Of a stretch of 64,000 bases of DNA, positions 45,111 through 55,896 are shown in pieces. Numbering within the stretch: the stretch's first letter is position 1; every line of letters starts with the position of its first letter. The stretch spans positions 372,001 through 436,000 of the forward strand of contig NZ_JAKZHX010000001.1 of the NCBI RefSeq assembly GCF_022568815.1, read 5' to 3'. The position numbers were made by a program, and so were the translations under genes. Under the pieces are notes generated by a model. It did no database searches, had not been told where the DNA came from, and worked only from the letters and a program-made list of their open reading frames with translations. The stretch is from Undibacterium paludis (lineage in GTDB: Bacteria; Pseudomonadota; Gammaproteobacteria; Burkholderiales; Burkholderiaceae_D).

Positions 45111-47804
45111 TCAGAAGTTGTATGTCAGGCGTACATTGAACGCGCGACCGATAGGGCTGGCTGCACTGCTCAGGTAACCATAGGTATAAGCATTGTGATT
45201 GGTCACTGGCGGCCTGGCATTGAGCAGGTTGGTGATACCGGCAGCAATCGTGGTATTTTTGAAGCCGCGATAAGTTGCGGTCCAGTTCCACAGAGTGTAG
45301 GGCTCAATATCCCTGAAATACTCTGCTGCCACCAGGTTCTGGTCGTGATAGCCGGTATTGTAGTTTTGCGTCAGTTGCGAACTCCAGTTACCCTGGTTCC
45401 AGGACATGGTCAGTGTATGTTTCCAGCGGAAGGTGATGATGGGGAAGCTACTGGTCGTACCGTTGCTGGCCAGGCCAAAACGACCGATATTGGACGCATA
45501 GGCACTATCTTTTTCCAGCTGGTTGTCAAACTGCGTCAGATAAGTGCCATTGAGTTCAAACTTGAAATTCCCGAGTGAAGTCTTGGGAATGGAATAAGCC
45601 AGGCCAACGTCTATGCCTGATGCCTTCTGGCCACCCAGATTCATCGTGATGTTCTTGATATAAGCGAGTGAACCATCAGGGTTACGTACGAACAGGTCTG
45701 CATATTTGGCCGGGTTGAGGAAGTACACTTGCTCCGGCAGATTAGCCAGCATATCCTTCATCTCTATATGCCAGTAATCGGCAGATACTGTCAGATTCTG
45801 CACTGGTTCAGTCACCACACCCAGGGTAAAGCCACGTGAAGTTTCTGGTGTCAGGTCAGGATTGCTGCCGGTCTGGCGTGGCAGCGCCACATTACAGACT
45901 GTTGACGCCACCAGGCCAGGCAAGGCTTTGCCTGTACCTGCCACACCAGGTGTGCCGCCCGGGCATTGCAGGGGGTCATCCCATTTCGAGGCTGTCGTGG
46001 TATTCGCGCCCGGAACACGGTAACCATAGCGATCAAACAGAGTCGGAGCACGGAAACCGGTATTGGCAGAACCTCGGAACATCAATGATTTCATCGGCTG
46101 ATAGCGGAAGCTGGCCTTGGGATTGATGGTATTGCCAAAGTCACTGAAATGATCATCACGCACTGCCACGTTGAAATTCAATTCTTTGGTGACCGGGATT
46201 TCCATTTCAGCATACGCTGCAGCGACATTACGCGCCCCCTGACCATGTGCCGGACCAGATGCTGCATAAGTCACCAGCGATGTGATATCGGTCTTGGTGT
46301 CTTCTGTCGTATCGCGATGGAAATCAGTCCCCAGGGCCAGGGTCAGCGGGCCGCCGGCCAAAGTTGTCAGTTCAGTCGACGCAGTCAGGTCAACGCCAGT
46401 GTAGGTACTGATGGAGTGTCGGTTCAATGCGCCATCAACACCTATGCTTTTCAGGTAAGCCTGACCGGCAGTATCCTGCAAGCCAAACGGGTTCAGTGTG
46501 CCATTGGCTATGCCGGTCAGCAGTGCCGGGCCATTCACATAACCGGACTCATAATAATTGTCGCGCTGGCTGTGTCCATAGACAAAACCGAGTTTGTAAT
46601 CCCAGTTGCCAAAACGGCCTTCGTCATTGACAGTGATGCGCTGGTTGACCTGCACGTCCTTGGTGGTGGCTTCCGCCAGGTCAGCAACACTCCAGGTTAC
46701 CGTCAGCGGTTCACCTTTCAGACCGGCCACTGCAGGCACGCCGCCGCTGCCGCCCGGATACCATTTGCTGGTCGATGGCAGCAAGGCGCTGACGCCGTTG
46801 GCTGCCAGGCTGGTGGTCGGGTTCTTGGTGCCCAGTATGTATTCCTGGCCACGCATGTAATCGACAGTCAGGATGTGGTCATCACTGAATTTCTTGGTAC
46901 CTTTGGCATAGAAAGTGACCTGCTCATTGCCATACAGGGCCGTACCGTAGTAGGTGGCATTGAGAATGCAGGTATTCTTTGCCCCCTGTATGGAATAAGG
47001 ACCTACGCATCCACTGTTGTAATAGGGATTGGCGGCATTCTTGTTGGTCGCCGTCGTGAAGTTGGCCGGCATGGCATAACCGCCACTGCCAAGAGTAGGC
47101 GCACGACCTATGCTGGTCAATAATTCGGGGGTGCTCAGTTCGGCACGATCCGATGCCAGCAACCTGCTGCGGCGATGTGCGTCAATGGTGCCGTAGAAAT
47201 TCCAGCCATCTTTTTGCAGATCACCGGTACCGAAAGTGGCGCTCAGACGCTGTTCATCGCCGCCGCCGGATTTCTGTGGTTTGACCAGTTGTGCAGAAAC
47301 ACTGGTGCCGTTGAATGTACGTTTGGTAATGAAGTTGACCACACCACCGATTGCATCAGAACCATAGATGGAAGATGCACCATCACGCAAAATCTCCACC
47401 CTGGCAATCGCGCTCATGGGTATCACATCAAGATTGGCGTAACCGTCAGCAATCGCTTCATTCGCCAGACGGCGACCATTGAGCAATACCAGAGTACGGT
47501 TGACACCCAGACCACGCAAATTGATATTGGTGCCGGACCCGGCATTGGATGGCGCCAGCGAAGCAGATTCAGGCAGGGCCATCATCAGATCGGCCAGGGT
47601 GGTCATGCCGCGTTTTTCCAGCTCTTCACCGCTCACCATGGTGACTGGCAGTGACGCCTCGGTCGCCAGGCGCTTGATGGAAGAACCTGTCACTTCCACT
47701 TTTTGCACTTCGTCCGCCTGCGCCTGACCAAGCATCGTCAGCACTGCCACCGCGATCGATGACAAGACGAATACCTGCCTGGGGGTTTTCTTTTCGTGTT
47801 TCAT
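45111..47804 (-). CDS. TonB-dependent receptor, probably for pectic oligosaccharides
   Basis: Outer-membrane receptor of 897 residues. The signal peptide ends near GQAQA. The plug opens with VQKVEVTGSSIKRLA (TonB-box region) and shows VEILRDGASSIYGSDAIGGVVNF. The barrel ends in RLTYNF. This is the large oligosaccharide-type architecture frequent in betaproteobacteria and Caulobacter. ATG 47804 follows GGAGACATAGTA. It heads the minus-strand pectinase run and diverges from garD, so galacturonan fragments are the likely ligand. Confidence 0.9.
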   Translation of the reverse strand: MKHEKKTPRQVFVLSSIAVAVLTMLGQAQADEVQKVEVTGSSIKRLATEASLPVTMVSGEELEKRGMTTLADLMMALPESASLAPSNAGSGTNINLRGLGVNRTLVLLNGRRLANEAIADGYANLDVIPMSAIARVEILRDGASSIYGSDAIGGVVNFITKRTFNGTSVSAQLVKPQKSGGGDEQRLSATFGTGDLQKDGWNFYGTIDAHRRSRLLASDRAELSTPELLTSIGRAPTLGSGGYAMPANFTTATNKNAANPYYNSGCVGPYSIQGAKNTCILNATYYGTALYGNEQVTFYAKGTKKFSDDHILTVDYMRGQEYILGTKNPTTSLAANGVSALLPSTSKWYPGGSGGVPAVAGLKGEPLTVTWSVADLAEATTKDVQVNQRITVNDEGRFGNWDYKLGFVYGHSQRDNYYESGYVNGPALLTGIANGTLNPFGLQDTAGQAYLKSIGVDGALNRHSISTYTGVDLTASTELTTLAGGPLTLALGTDFHRDTTEDTKTDITSLVTYAASGPAHGQGARNVAAAYAEMEIPVTKELNFNVAVRDDHFSDFGNTINPKASFRYQPMKSLMFRGSANTGFRAPTLFDRYGYRVPGANTTTASKWDDPLQCPGGTPGVAGTGKALPGLVASTVCNVALPRQTGSNPDLTPETSRGFTLGVVTEPVQNLTVSADYWHIEMKDMLANLPEQVYFLNPAKYADLFVRNPDGSLAYIKNITMNLGGQKASGIDVGLAYSIPKTSLGNFKFELNGTYLTQFDNQLEKDSAYASNIGRFGLASNGTTSSFPIITFRWKHTLTMSWNQGNWSSQLTQNYNTGYHDQNLVAAEYFRDIEPYTLWNWTATYRGFKNTTIAAGITNLLNARPPVTNHNAYTYGYLSSAASPIGRAFNVRLTYNF

Positions 47805-48130
47805 TACTATGTCTCCGTCTGATTTTTTTACATGAATTTCTTACTCCAGCGCAGGGCATGGGGCAATGATGGAGTACCTCGCGTACCCTGTGCCACTGCA
47901 ACGAGGATGGGTGCTATTGCCCCAACGAGGTCGCAGCCGGTCAAAAATCGTCAATTCATTTGTCGCAAATGTTGTTCTTTGCTTTGACTGCCTGTCTTGC
48001 GAAACCACTGATTGCAATCACACGATACAAGCAGTGCAGCCACCAGCTCCATGGCACTGATTCACTATGCAAATCAGCTTTTTTATCAAGGCCGCATCAG
48101 CAGATCGGGAAAAGCAAGTTTCTCACATTT

Positions 48131-48182
48131 CGGTCAGACCATTTTAATGTGGCTGGACCAAATATGCAATGTGGACTAGCCA
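48131..48182. promoter_or_regulatory. Array of three TGG-N5-CCA dyads, candidate GntR operator cluster
   Basis: CGGTCAGACCA (48131-48141), TGGCTGGACCA (48150-48160) and TGGACTAGCCA (48172-48182) have centres 19 and 22 bp apart, about two helical turns. The last two sit in the direct repeat AATGTGG-N5-CCAAATA, identical outside the five central bases. They lie between the divergent TonB receptor and garD genes. TGGT-N3-ACCA cores resemble FadR/PdhR-type sites. Confidence 0.55.
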
Positions 48183-48372
48183 AATAATTTGAACGGTGGC
48201 ATACTCGCCACAGTGATTGATACATCACCCTGCTCACTGCGCGTTGAGGAGCGCGTGAAACTGGCTCGCATTCTCATAGTAAACAAGGCGTATTGACAGA
48301 TTGAACAGGTTGATCATGCCCTGACAGCACGGTAAGCAAGCAGGACAGGGGCTGGATGCAGTCAGTAGATTT

Positions 48373-48383
48373 TGGTAAGACCA
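48373..48383. promoter_or_regulatory. Fourth TGG-N5-CCA dyad, 73 bp before garD
   Basis: TGGTAAGACCA lies in a context that on the minus strand reads ATGTGG-N5-CCAAA, matching the array at 48131-48182. It may be the proximal operator of garD. Confidence 0.5.
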
Positions 48384-48455
48384 CATGCATGGGTGACTGG
48401 TCTTTCCTCATGGAATTTGCATAAACAAGACAATGAGCAAAAGCAAGAAGGAAAA

Positions 48456-50012
48456 ATGATGAATACTTCCAGCCCCAAGCTGCCACTTTATATACGCATG
48501 CATGACAACGACAACGTTGCCATCGTTGCCAATGATGGCGGCCTGCTGGCAGACACGGTCTTTTCCTGTGGCCTGACTTTACTCGACAATATCCCGCAGG
48601 GTCATAAAGTAGCCTTGCATGATATTGCCCAGGCCCAGCCCATCACCCGTTACAACGTCACCATAGGCTATGCGGTCAGGGACATACCCAAAGGCAGTTG
48701 GGTAGAAGAGTCGCTGATACGCATGCCTGACGCCAGGCAATTGCTGGATCTCCCCATTGCCACTCGCGCCGCCCCCAAAACAGAACCGCTGGAAGGCTAT
48801 AGTTTTCTTGGCTATAGAAATGCCGACGGCAGCGTTGGCACCCGCAATATACTGGCCATTACCACGACTGTGCAATGCGTGTCCGGTGTGGTTGAATTTG
48901 CCGTTGCCCGCATCAAGGCTGAATTGCTTCCCCGGTTCCCGCATGTCGATGATGTCATTGGACTGGAACACACCTATGGTTGCGGCGTCGCCATTGATGC
49001 GCCCAATGCCAATATCCCCATACGCACCGTACGCAATATCAGCCTGAATCCCAATTTTGGCGGCCAGGCCATGGTCGTCAGCCTGGGTTGTGAAAAACTG
49101 CAACCGACCAGGCTTTTTCCCAAAGGCAGCATACCGATACAGCATGGTGGCGAACCGCCCCACATCTGTCTGCAAGACCAGGCGCATGTCGGCTTTGACA
49201 GCATGATCAGCTCCATCATGGCCAGTGCTGAAAAACAGTTGACGGAACTGAACAAGCGCCGCCGCGAACCCTGTCCGGCATCCGAGCTGGTAGTCGGCGT
49301 GCAATGTGGCGGCAGTGATGCTTTCTCTGGCGTGACAGCCAATCCGGCAGTTGGCTTTGCCACTGACCTGCTGGTCAGGGCCGGCGCCACCGTCATGTTT
49401 TCTGAAGTAACTGAAGTGCGTGATGGCATAGACCAGTTGACCTCGCGCGCAGCCAATGCCGATGTGGCTGCCGCCATGATCAGGGAAATGGCCTGGTATG
49501 ACGAATATCTGAAGCGTGGCGGCGTCGACCGCAGCGCCAACACCACGCCTGGCAATAAAAAAGGCGGACTGTCGAATATCGTTGAGAAAGCCATGGGCTC
49601 CATCGTCAAATCAGGTACGTCAACCATTTCCGGCGTATTATCACCCGGTGAAAAGCTCAGCCAGAAAGGCCTGATCTATGCAGCGACACCCGCCAGCGAC
49701 TTCGTCTGCGGCACCTTGCAACTGGCAGCCGGCATGAACCTGCATGTTTTCACCACTGGCCGTGGCACTCCCTATGGCCTGGCTGCGGTACCCGTCATCA
49801 AGGTCGCCACCAGGGATGACCTGGCAAGGCGCTGGCATGACCTGATGGATATCAACGCCGGCAAGATCGCCAGCGGCGAGGCCACCATAGAAGATATAGG
49901 ATGGGAGCTGTTCCAGATGCTGCTCGATGTCGCCAGCGGCAAGAAAACCTGGGCCGAACACTGGAAACTGCATAATGCCCTGGTGCTGTTCAATCCCGCC
50001 CCGATTACCTGA
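48456..50012 (+). CDS. garD: Galactarate dehydratase (UxaA/GarD family)
   Basis: Enzyme of 518 residues from ATG 48456 after AAGAAGGAAAA; 84 bp of upstream open frame are rejected. The N-terminal SAF-like domain ([20 protein letters not shown]) and C-terminal dehydratase domain are both present. Metal-associated stretches [10 protein letters not shown] and [18 protein letters not shown] are visible. It dehydrates galactarate to 5-keto-4-deoxy-D-glucarate, the substrate of KdgD. Altronate dehydratase is less likely because udh, not uxaB, follows. Confidence 0.9.
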   Translation: MMNTSSPKLPLYIRMHDNDNVAIVANDGGLLADTVFSCGLTLLDNIPQGHKVALHDIAQAQPITRYNVTIGYAVRDIPKGSWVEESLIRMPDARQLLDLPIATRAAPKTEPLEGYSFLGYRNADGSVGTRNILAITTTVQCVSGVVEFAVARIKAELLPRFPHVDDVIGLEHTYGCGVAIDAPNANIPIRTVRNISLNPNFGGQAMVVSLGCEKLQPTRLFPKGSIPIQHGGEPPHICLQDQAHVGFDSMISSIMASAEKQLTELNKRRREPCPASELVVGVQCGGSDAFSGVTANPAVGFATDLLVRAGATVMFSEVTEVRDGIDQLTSRAANADVAAAMIREMAWYDEYLKRGGVDRSANTTPGNKKGGLSNIVEKAMGSIVKSGTSTISGVLSPGEKLSQKGLIYAATPASDFVCGTLQLAAGMNLHVFTTGRGTPYGLAAVPVIKVATRDDLARRWHDLMDINAGKIASGEATIEDIGWELFQMLLDVASGKKTWAEHWKLHNALVLFNPAPIT

Positions 50013-50069
50013 ACCCAAGGCAAGTTGCCACACAAAACAACAAACTATCGAGATCGAGAAGGAATATTC

Positions 50070-50891
50070 ATGAATGCAAATTTATCTGAAAAGCCGTTTA
50101 ACCGCATTCTGCTGACGGGCGCTGCAGGTGGTCTGGGCAAGGTTTTGCGCGAACGTATCAAAGCCTGGGCCAATATCGTCAGGCTCAGCGACATCAGTAA
50201 CATGGGTGAGGCCGGGGAAGGTGAAGAGATTGTGCAATGCGACCTGGCCGACAAGAGTGCGGTGCTGGCCATGATGGAAGGTGTGGATGCGGTACTGCAT
50301 TTTGGCGGCATCTCTACCGAAGCTGATTTTGAATCCATCATGCATGCGAATATCCAGGGCACTTACAATATCTATGAGGCGGTACACAGATGCGGCGTCA
50401 AGCGCGTCATCTTTGCCAGTTCAAACCACACTCTCGGCTATTACCGTACCACTGATTATGTCGATGCCGATATGCCCACCCGCCCGGACGGCATGTATGG
50501 CATCAGCAAATGCTTTGGTGAATCGCTGTCACGTTACTACTACGACCGCTTTGGCATAGAAACCGTCTGCATACGCATAGGATCATCCTTCCCGGTGCCG
50601 ACCACACGGCGTATGCTGACTACGTATTTCAGTTACGATGACCTGGTGGAAATGCTGCGCTGCTCTTTGTTTGCGCCACGGGTAGGTCACACCATCAGTT
50701 TCGGGGTATCGGACAATCCGGGCAAGTGGTGGGACAATAAAAAAGCAGCCCATCTTGGCTACAAAGCCAAGGACAGTTCCAGCGTATTTGCTCACCTCTT
50801 CCCTGACACCGTCGAATACCCGCCGGCAGATGACGTGACGACAATTTACCAGGGTGGCGGCTTTTTGCTGACAACGCCTCAATACAAATAA
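50070..50891 (+). CDS. udh: Uronate dehydrogenase (NAD+)
   Basis: Enzyme of 273 residues from ATG 50070 after GAGAAGGAATATTC. It is a short-chain extended dehydrogenase: ILLTGAAGGLGKVL binds NAD+, Ser/Tyr/Lys catalysis is at FASSNHTLGYY and MYGISKCFGE. Length and motifs fit bacterial Udh, which oxidises D-galacturonate or D-glucuronate to the aldarolactone. It is 57 bp after garD, so the first and third steps of the pathway are co-transcribed. Confidence 0.92.
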   Translation: MNANLSEKPFNRILLTGAAGGLGKVLRERIKAWANIVRLSDISNMGEAGEGEEIVQCDLADKSAVLAMMEGVDAVLHFGGISTEADFESIMHANIQGTYNIYEAVHRCGVKRVIFASSNHTLGYYRTTDYVDADMPTRPDGMYGISKCFGESLSRYYYDRFGIETVCIRIGSSFPVPTTRRMLTTYFSYDDLVEMLRCSLFAPRVGHTISFGVSDNPGKWWDNKKAAHLGYKAKDSSSVFAHLFPDTVEYPPADDVTTIYQGGGFLLTTPQYK

Positions 50892-50955
50892 ATCACCCCG
50901 GAGCGCATGTCCAACCTGTCATCCAGCGTATTGAAAACCAGATGACAAGATGGTT

Positions 50956-52002
50956 TTACTCGTCTGCAGTCAACATCAGGAATTGATCGAGGATGTGGAA
51001 GTGGTCATCAAAGAAGGCCTCTTCCATGGCTGTGATTTTGTCAATCGATACCCAGGCCGCCTGTGCTGCGTCGTCAGCAGCGCGGATGTCTGGCAGGTGG
51101 TCTGTCTGCAAATCAAAGAAATGCGCGTGGGTAATCGTGCGGCCGCGCAAGCTGCGGCCAGGGTGATCGAACACCTTCACGTCCTGTAAGGCATTTTCCA
51201 GCGTGGTGCTGAGTACGGCCAGGTTGGTTTCTTCAAACAATTCCCGTATTGCCCCCTGAAACAGGCGTTCATTCTGATCCAGAAAGCCCCCAGGTATTGC
51301 CCACAGCCCCTTGCCGGGGAAGCCACCACGCTGCACCAGCAAGACATGATCGGCCGCCTTGACGACCGCATCAACAGTGGAAAAAATGGGGGGATAAGGA
51401 GCAGGCTTCCACGCTGCCTGATAAGCCTGCAGTTGCGCATGCTCTCTCACCAGATCGGCATACTGGGGCAATATGCTCCAGGCCTTCAGGTACTGACGTA
51501 TGCTGGCTGGCAGGTAATGTGTGATCACATCCAGTGAGACGCGCATGTCTTCCGCCTCGAACAGAACCTTGCGTATGATGGTGGCGTCGATAGCCAGTAA
51601 TTGTTCGGCTGCCACCAGTTGCCATTGCGGAAAGCGGTTCAGATAATAGCTTGATGCATCCTTGAAATGCCCGATCAGCGCCACGCGTTTTGCATAAGGG
51701 CAGAGATGCTCAACCTTGGCGCGTACTGCCCTTGCCCAGCGTGCATCGTCATAATAATCGCGTACGGCAACAAAACTGATCCTGTCGCGCTCGGACTGGG
51801 ACAGGGTGGCACGTATCATGTCTGCCCGCTCCTGCCAGGTAAACGGGTTCTTGGTACTGCGCGCATGGAAAGAAGAACCAAGCACAATCACGACTTCTTC
51901 TGCCGTTTCCAGTGCCAGTTGCAAGAGCGTGGCATGACCATTATGAAAAGGCTGGAAACGTCCTATCAGTACTGCAACATCAATTTGCGTGGAAGAGTTC
52001 AT
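50956..52002 (-). CDS. nadM: Bifunctional NMN adenylyltransferase / Nudix hydrolase
   Basis: Protein of 348 residues. The N-terminal nucleotidyltransferase has GRFQPFHNGHATLL (residues 14-27) and the SFHARSTKNPFTWQER substrate loop. The C-terminal Nudix domain has the GX5EX7REXXEEXG box starting at GGFLDQNE. NadM makes NAD+ from NMN, and the Nudix part of such fusions typically hydrolyses ADP-ribose. It is last in the minus-strand NAD operon, 30 bp after nadE. ADP-ribose clearance links it to the divergent operon. Confidence 0.93.
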   Translation of the reverse strand: MNSSTQIDVAVLIGRFQPFHNGHATLLQLALETAEEVVIVLGSSFHARSTKNPFTWQERADMIRATLSQSERDRISFVAVRDYYDDARWARAVRAKVEHLCPYAKRVALIGHFKDASSYYLNRFPQWQLVAAEQLLAIDATIIRKVLFEAEDMRVSLDVITHYLPASIRQYLKAWSILPQYADLVREHAQLQAYQAAWKPAPYPPIFSTVDAVVKAADHVLLVQRGGFPGKGLWAIPGGFLDQNERLFQGAIRELFEETNLAVLSTTLENALQDVKVFDHPGRSLRGRTITHAHFFDLQTDHLPDIRAADDAAQAAWVSIDKITAMEEAFFDDHFHILDQFLMLTADE

Positions 52003-52032
52003 AAATCATTCATCACTATAAGGTCAGGCTTT

Positions 52033-53736
52033 TCAATGGGTATATTTTGCCGCAATTGGCATCTGCCGGCCACTACCGAAAGCCCGCGCCCTGACCCGTA
52101 TGATAGGGGGCGCCTGGCGACGTTTGTATTCATTGCGCGCCACCATGCCCAGAATGCGGCTCAGGGTTTTCATACCAACCTCGGTTGCCTGCAATTGCTC
52201 TACAAAAGCCTGGGCCCTGGCGAATTCTTCTGACGGCAGGCGCCTGCCTTCTATGTGCCATTTCAATATTTCATCGAGTTCTTCATAGGGCGGCAGGCTG
52301 TCTGTATCCAGCTGGTCAGGCGCCAGCTCTGCTGAGGGTGGCTTGGTCAGCACATCATGAGGAATGATTTCACAACCAGCCCGCTCGTTGATATGGTGCG
52401 CCAGTGCATACACCTCGGTTTTGTACAAATCGCCGATCAAACCCAGGCCGCCATTTGTATCACCATACAGCGTGCAGTAACCGACCGAGATTTCACTCTT
52501 ATTGCCTGTGGTCAGCAGCAGTGCGCCAAAGGCGTTCGAGTATTCCATCAGTATCGTGCCGCGTATGCGGGCTTGCAGGTTTTCCTGTGTCAGGCCCTGC
52601 AATTTACTGGAGAAGGCGTCGGCAAAGCCTTGGGCGTATTGTTCCACCAGGCTCAGGATGGGATGGGTATGCAGTTTGACCTTAAGATTATCACAAAGCT
52701 TGACAGAATCACTGACAGAACCGGAACTGGAATAAGCTGACGGCATGGTAATGGCGATGACGTTTTCCGCGCCCAATGCTTCAACCGCCAATGCGATCGT
52801 CAGGGCAGAATCTATGCCGCCAGATGAACCGACAACAACTTGCCTGAAACCGCAGCGGCGGGCATAGTCTTGCAAACCCAGCACAATCTGGCGGCGGGTA
52901 AAGTCGGGCACTGCCAGTCCAGTCAAGTCCGGCCTGACCAGGGGCCTGCCATTTGCTTGAGAAAACTTCTTGTCATCGAAAGCAATCAACTGAAAATCTT
53001 CACGGAAGCGCCCTGCTTCAAACACGACACCTTCTGCTGGTGTTACCGCAAATGAAGCGCCGTCAAACACCAGTTGATCCTGCCCCCCGACCTGGTTCAC
53101 GTATAGCAATGGCAGTTGATGATGGGCAGATGCGTTGCTAAACATCGCATGCCTTTGCTTGCGCTTGCCTATGTCGGAAGGGCTGGCATTGATACTGATG
53201 ACCAGGTCGACCTTGGCTTTGGTCAGGGCATTGAAGGGATTGACCTGGTAATCCTGTTCGTCATCATTCCAGCCATCTTCACAAACCATGAAGCCAATTT
53301 TTTGACCTTTGACATCTATCGTACTGGCGACTTCGCGGCCGGGCTCAAAGTGCCGACGCTCATCGAATATACCGTATGTGGGCAGCAATTGCTTGTAATA
53401 TTCTGCGATGATGGCGCCATCCCTGACAGCCAGCAGGGCATTATGCAAGGCTTTGCCCTGACCCGGATTTCTGCGCACGGTGCCAATCACGCTGACCAGC
53501 GTCGGGTAATCCTTTGAAGCCTGCAGGATCGCTGCCAATGCTACGTCAGCCTTTTGCAAAAAAACCGTATCTTCAAGCAAGTCGCCAGGATAATAACCAC
53601 AAATGCACAACTCACTGAAGACGGCGATATCAGCCTTGCCGACCACAGCTTTTTGCATGTGATTGATGATGGCAGCCGTATTGCCTGCAAAATCGCCCAC
53701 CGTATAATTCAACTGTACTACCGCTACATTCAACAT
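52033..53736 (-). CDS. nadE: Glutamine-dependent NAD+ synthetase
   Basis: Enzyme of 567 residues. The N-terminal nitrilase-type glutaminase has CEDGWND containing the nucleophile Cys and ELCICGYYPGDLLED with the catalytic Glu. The C-terminal synthetase has the P-loop SSGGIDSALTIALA and GNKSEISVGYCTLYGD. It amidates nicotinate adenine dinucleotide to NAD+ using glutamine and ATP. CAGGAATATCTTC precedes ATG 53736. Third gene of the NAD operon. Confidence 0.95.
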   Translation of the reverse strand: MLNVAVVQLNYTVGDFAGNTAAIINHMQKAVVGKADIAVFSELCICGYYPGDLLEDTVFLQKADVALAAILQASKDYPTLVSVIGTVRRNPGQGKALHNALLAVRDGAIIAEYYKQLLPTYGIFDERRHFEPGREVASTIDVKGQKIGFMVCEDGWNDDEQDYQVNPFNALTKAKVDLVISINASPSDIGKRKQRHAMFSNASAHHQLPLLYVNQVGGQDQLVFDGASFAVTPAEGVVFEAGRFREDFQLIAFDDKKFSQANGRPLVRPDLTGLAVPDFTRRQIVLGLQDYARRCGFRQVVVGSSGGIDSALTIALAVEALGAENVIAITMPSAYSSSGSVSDSVKLCDNLKVKLHTHPILSLVEQYAQGFADAFSSKLQGLTQENLQARIRGTILMEYSNAFGALLLTTGNKSEISVGYCTLYGDTNGGLGLIGDLYKTEVYALAHHINERAGCEIIPHDVLTKPPSAELAPDQLDTDSLPPYEELDEILKWHIEGRRLPSEEFARAQAFVEQLQATEVGMKTLSRILGMVARNEYKRRQAPPIIRVRARAFGSGRQMPIAAKYTH

Positions 53737-53766
53737 GAAGATATTCCTGCTCGTTACGTTACGCGA

Positions 53767-54957
53767 TTACATGATGGGGTGATTGAAAACCTGACGCAGA
53801 TAGGCGAGAAAGGTTTCATCAGTACACAGGGTCTTGCCTGCCGAATCAGACAGTTTTGCCACAGGCTGACCATTGCATGACTTGAGCTTCATGACAATAT
53901 TCAGCGCCTTGATGCCAGTATCGTTTGTCAGGTTGGTCCCTATGCCGAAACCTGTCATTGTGCGGTCAGCAAAATGGCGGTACAGGCTGAATGCTGTATC
54001 CAGGTCAAGTCCATCAGAAAATACCAGGCGTTTGGTATGCGCATCGATACGCAATTTTGCATAGTGCGCCAGCGCCTTTTCACCCCAGACTACCGGGTCG
54101 CCTGAATCATGGCGCAAGCCATCAAACAGCTTGGCAAAGTAGAGATCAAAGTCGGACAAAAACGCATCCATGCCAACCACATCAGTCAGCGCAGTACCAA
54201 GGTCGCCACGGTATTCCTGCACCCAGTCTTCCAATGCCGCTTTCTGGAAATCACGCAGACGCACACCAAAAGACTGGTAGCTTTGCAGATATTCATGTGC
54301 CATGGTACCTATCGGCACCAGCTTGTATTTTTTTGCCAGGTAGACATTTGATGTGCCTTTGAAGAATTGAGGTATTTCGCGGGCCAGCGTTGCCACCACT
54401 TCATCATGCCATGCTCCAGAGAAACGACGGCGCAGGCCAAAATCAAAAAATTCAAAGGGGTGAGCCTTGCCCGGGTCTTGTCCGAAAACTCGTAACTGTT
54501 CTATTTTTGCAGCCAGCCTGCTACGTGCTTCTGCCAAACTGCTAGCTGTCTGCAAACGACGGAAATACAGCTCATTGACGATATGCAGGACAAAGATTTC
54601 AAAACCCATGACATGCACTTGCGGGCCGGTTGCCACGATGTTGAGCGTGTCACCATCCGTACTGACCTTGATGAATTTGCGTTGGAAGTGGAATACGGTC
54701 AAAAAGTCGGTAAAATCACTTTTGATAAAGCGCAGCGAGCGCAGATAATCAAGTTCATCCTCAGTAAAATTGAGCGCACACAGTTGATCAAGTTCACGCT
54801 CGACATCGTTCTTCAGATCTGACAGCGGGTAAGCAGGCGTGTTGCGGCAGACAAAAGCATATTCAGTCTGTGCATTCGGGTGACTATGCAGCAATGCCTG
54901 CCACATCGTGAATTTATACAGGTCAGTCTCAAGCAGGCTTTGCACTACGGGTTTCAT
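53767..54957 (-). CDS. pncB: Nicotinate phosphoribosyltransferase
   Basis: Enzyme of 396 residues from ATG 54957 ([20 protein letters not shown]), the standard PncB N-terminus; the in-frame ATG at 55008 would overlap pncA and is rejected. Other hallmarks are [30 protein letters not shown], and the catalytic His region [21 protein letters not shown] binds phosphoribosyl pyrophosphate. It joins nicotinate to PRPP with ATP, following nicotinamide deamidation by the gene upstream. Confidence 0.94.
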   Translation of the reverse strand: MKPVVQSLLETDLYKFTMWQALLHSHPNAQTEYAFVCRNTPAYPLSDLKNDVERELDQLCALNFTEDELDYLRSLRFIKSDFTDFLTVFHFQRKFIKVSTDGDTLNIVATGPQVHVMGFEIFVLHIVNELYFRRLQTASSLAEARSRLAAKIEQLRVFGQDPGKAHPFEFFDFGLRRRFSGAWHDEVVATLAREIPQFFKGTSNVYLAKKYKLVPIGTMAHEYLQSYQSFGVRLRDFQKAALEDWVQEYRGDLGTALTDVVGMDAFLSDFDLYFAKLFDGLRHDSGDPVVWGEKALAHYAKLRIDAHTKRLVFSDGLDLDTAFSLYRHFADRTMTGFGIGTNLTNDTGIKALNIVMKLKSCNGQPVAKLSDSAGKTLCTDETFLAYLRQVFNHPIM

Positions 54958-55000
54958 ATTATTCTTCTCTATTTGTTTTGCATTATCTGTGTTTGCCTGT

Positions 55001-55864
55001 TCAGGCATTTTCCATCAGTTCAGGCAAGAGATCGGCCGCTTTGGCTATCTGCACACCTTTGGCTGCCATGGCGCTGACAAAACCCTGGAACTGTGCATCA
55101 AAACCAGTGACCGGACTCATGCAGTCAATCACCAGTACCAGTTTGTGCAGCTCTGCGGCGGCGAAATTTTCGACCAGGTGTTCTGTCGTTGCCTTGACGC
55201 AGTGGCTGCCTGCTTCACCGGTAATGTAGACCTTGTCGGCTTTGCGCAGGCTGGCGATCAATTCCTGGTTCAACTGGGTGCCGGGGTCTTCTGCATCTGG
55301 CACTTCTGCGCGTATCGCTGAATAGTGTTCAGTCCAGGGATTAGAACCCTTGCTGATCTTGTTGACGATACCCAGTTTGCTTTCTTCCCAGGCATTATAG
55401 GCGGCACGTACATCAGCATGGACATTTTGCCCCCATGAGCCGATTTCGCAGTGTACCGGCCAGATCATCAATTGATAGCGACCTTCAGCTTCCAGTGTAT
55501 CCAGATAGGCGAGAGTACGCGGCAGGGCTGCCGCCTGGCGTGGCAGGTATTCACCGGCGCGCACTGCAGCAGCCGAAATGCTGGTGAATGGCGCAACGTC
55601 ACCACCTTTGCCGTTGATCCAGAATGTAGGATGGGCAATATCATAACGATGATGGGCATCCAGGGTAATGCTGATGCCGCTCAAACCATTTGCACCCTGC
55701 CTGATCAACTGAGCAACACGTTGCATGTCGGCATGGGCACCCGGCACCGGCAAAGCCGGTGCAAGCTTTTCGCCGCTGCGCGCATCGGCCATCAGATAAT
55801 CTGGTGGCAAATCACAGAAATCATTTTGCGGATCAATGATGAGAAGTTGCAAATCGCGTTTCAT
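55001..55864 (-). CDS. pncA: Nicotinamidase (isochorismatase fold), extended form
   Basis: Enzyme of 287 residues, longer than the usual ~210. Asp is in [14 protein letters not shown], metal ligands in [15 protein letters not shown], and catalytic Cys in [15 protein letters not shown]. It deamidates nicotinamide to nicotinate. AAAAAGGAAAATATC precedes ATG 55864. It is the first gene of the salvage operon, behind a promoter overlapped by a dyad. The assignment rests on fold motifs plus pncB beside it; another amidase activity is possible. Confidence 0.87.
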   Translation of the reverse strand: MKRDLQLLIIDPQNDFCDLPPDYLMADARSGEKLAPALPVPGAHADMQRVAQLIRQGANGLSGISITLDAHHRYDIAHPTFWINGKGGDVAPFTSISAAAVRAGEYLPRQAAALPRTLAYLDTLEAEGRYQLMIWPVHCEIGSWGQNVHADVRAAYNAWEESKLGIVNKISKGSNPWTEHYSAIRAEVPDAEDPGTQLNQELIASLRKADKVYITGEAGSHCVKATTEHLVENFAAAELHKLVLVIDCMSPVTGFDAQFQGFVSAMAAKGVQIAKAADLLPELMENA

Positions 55865-55896
55865 GATATTTTCCTTTTTCTTGTGAGGCTGATTGC

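Noticed and set aside
46149-47123. Open frame of ~324 codons opposite the large TonB receptor
   Set aside because: Antisense shadow with no recognisable domain.
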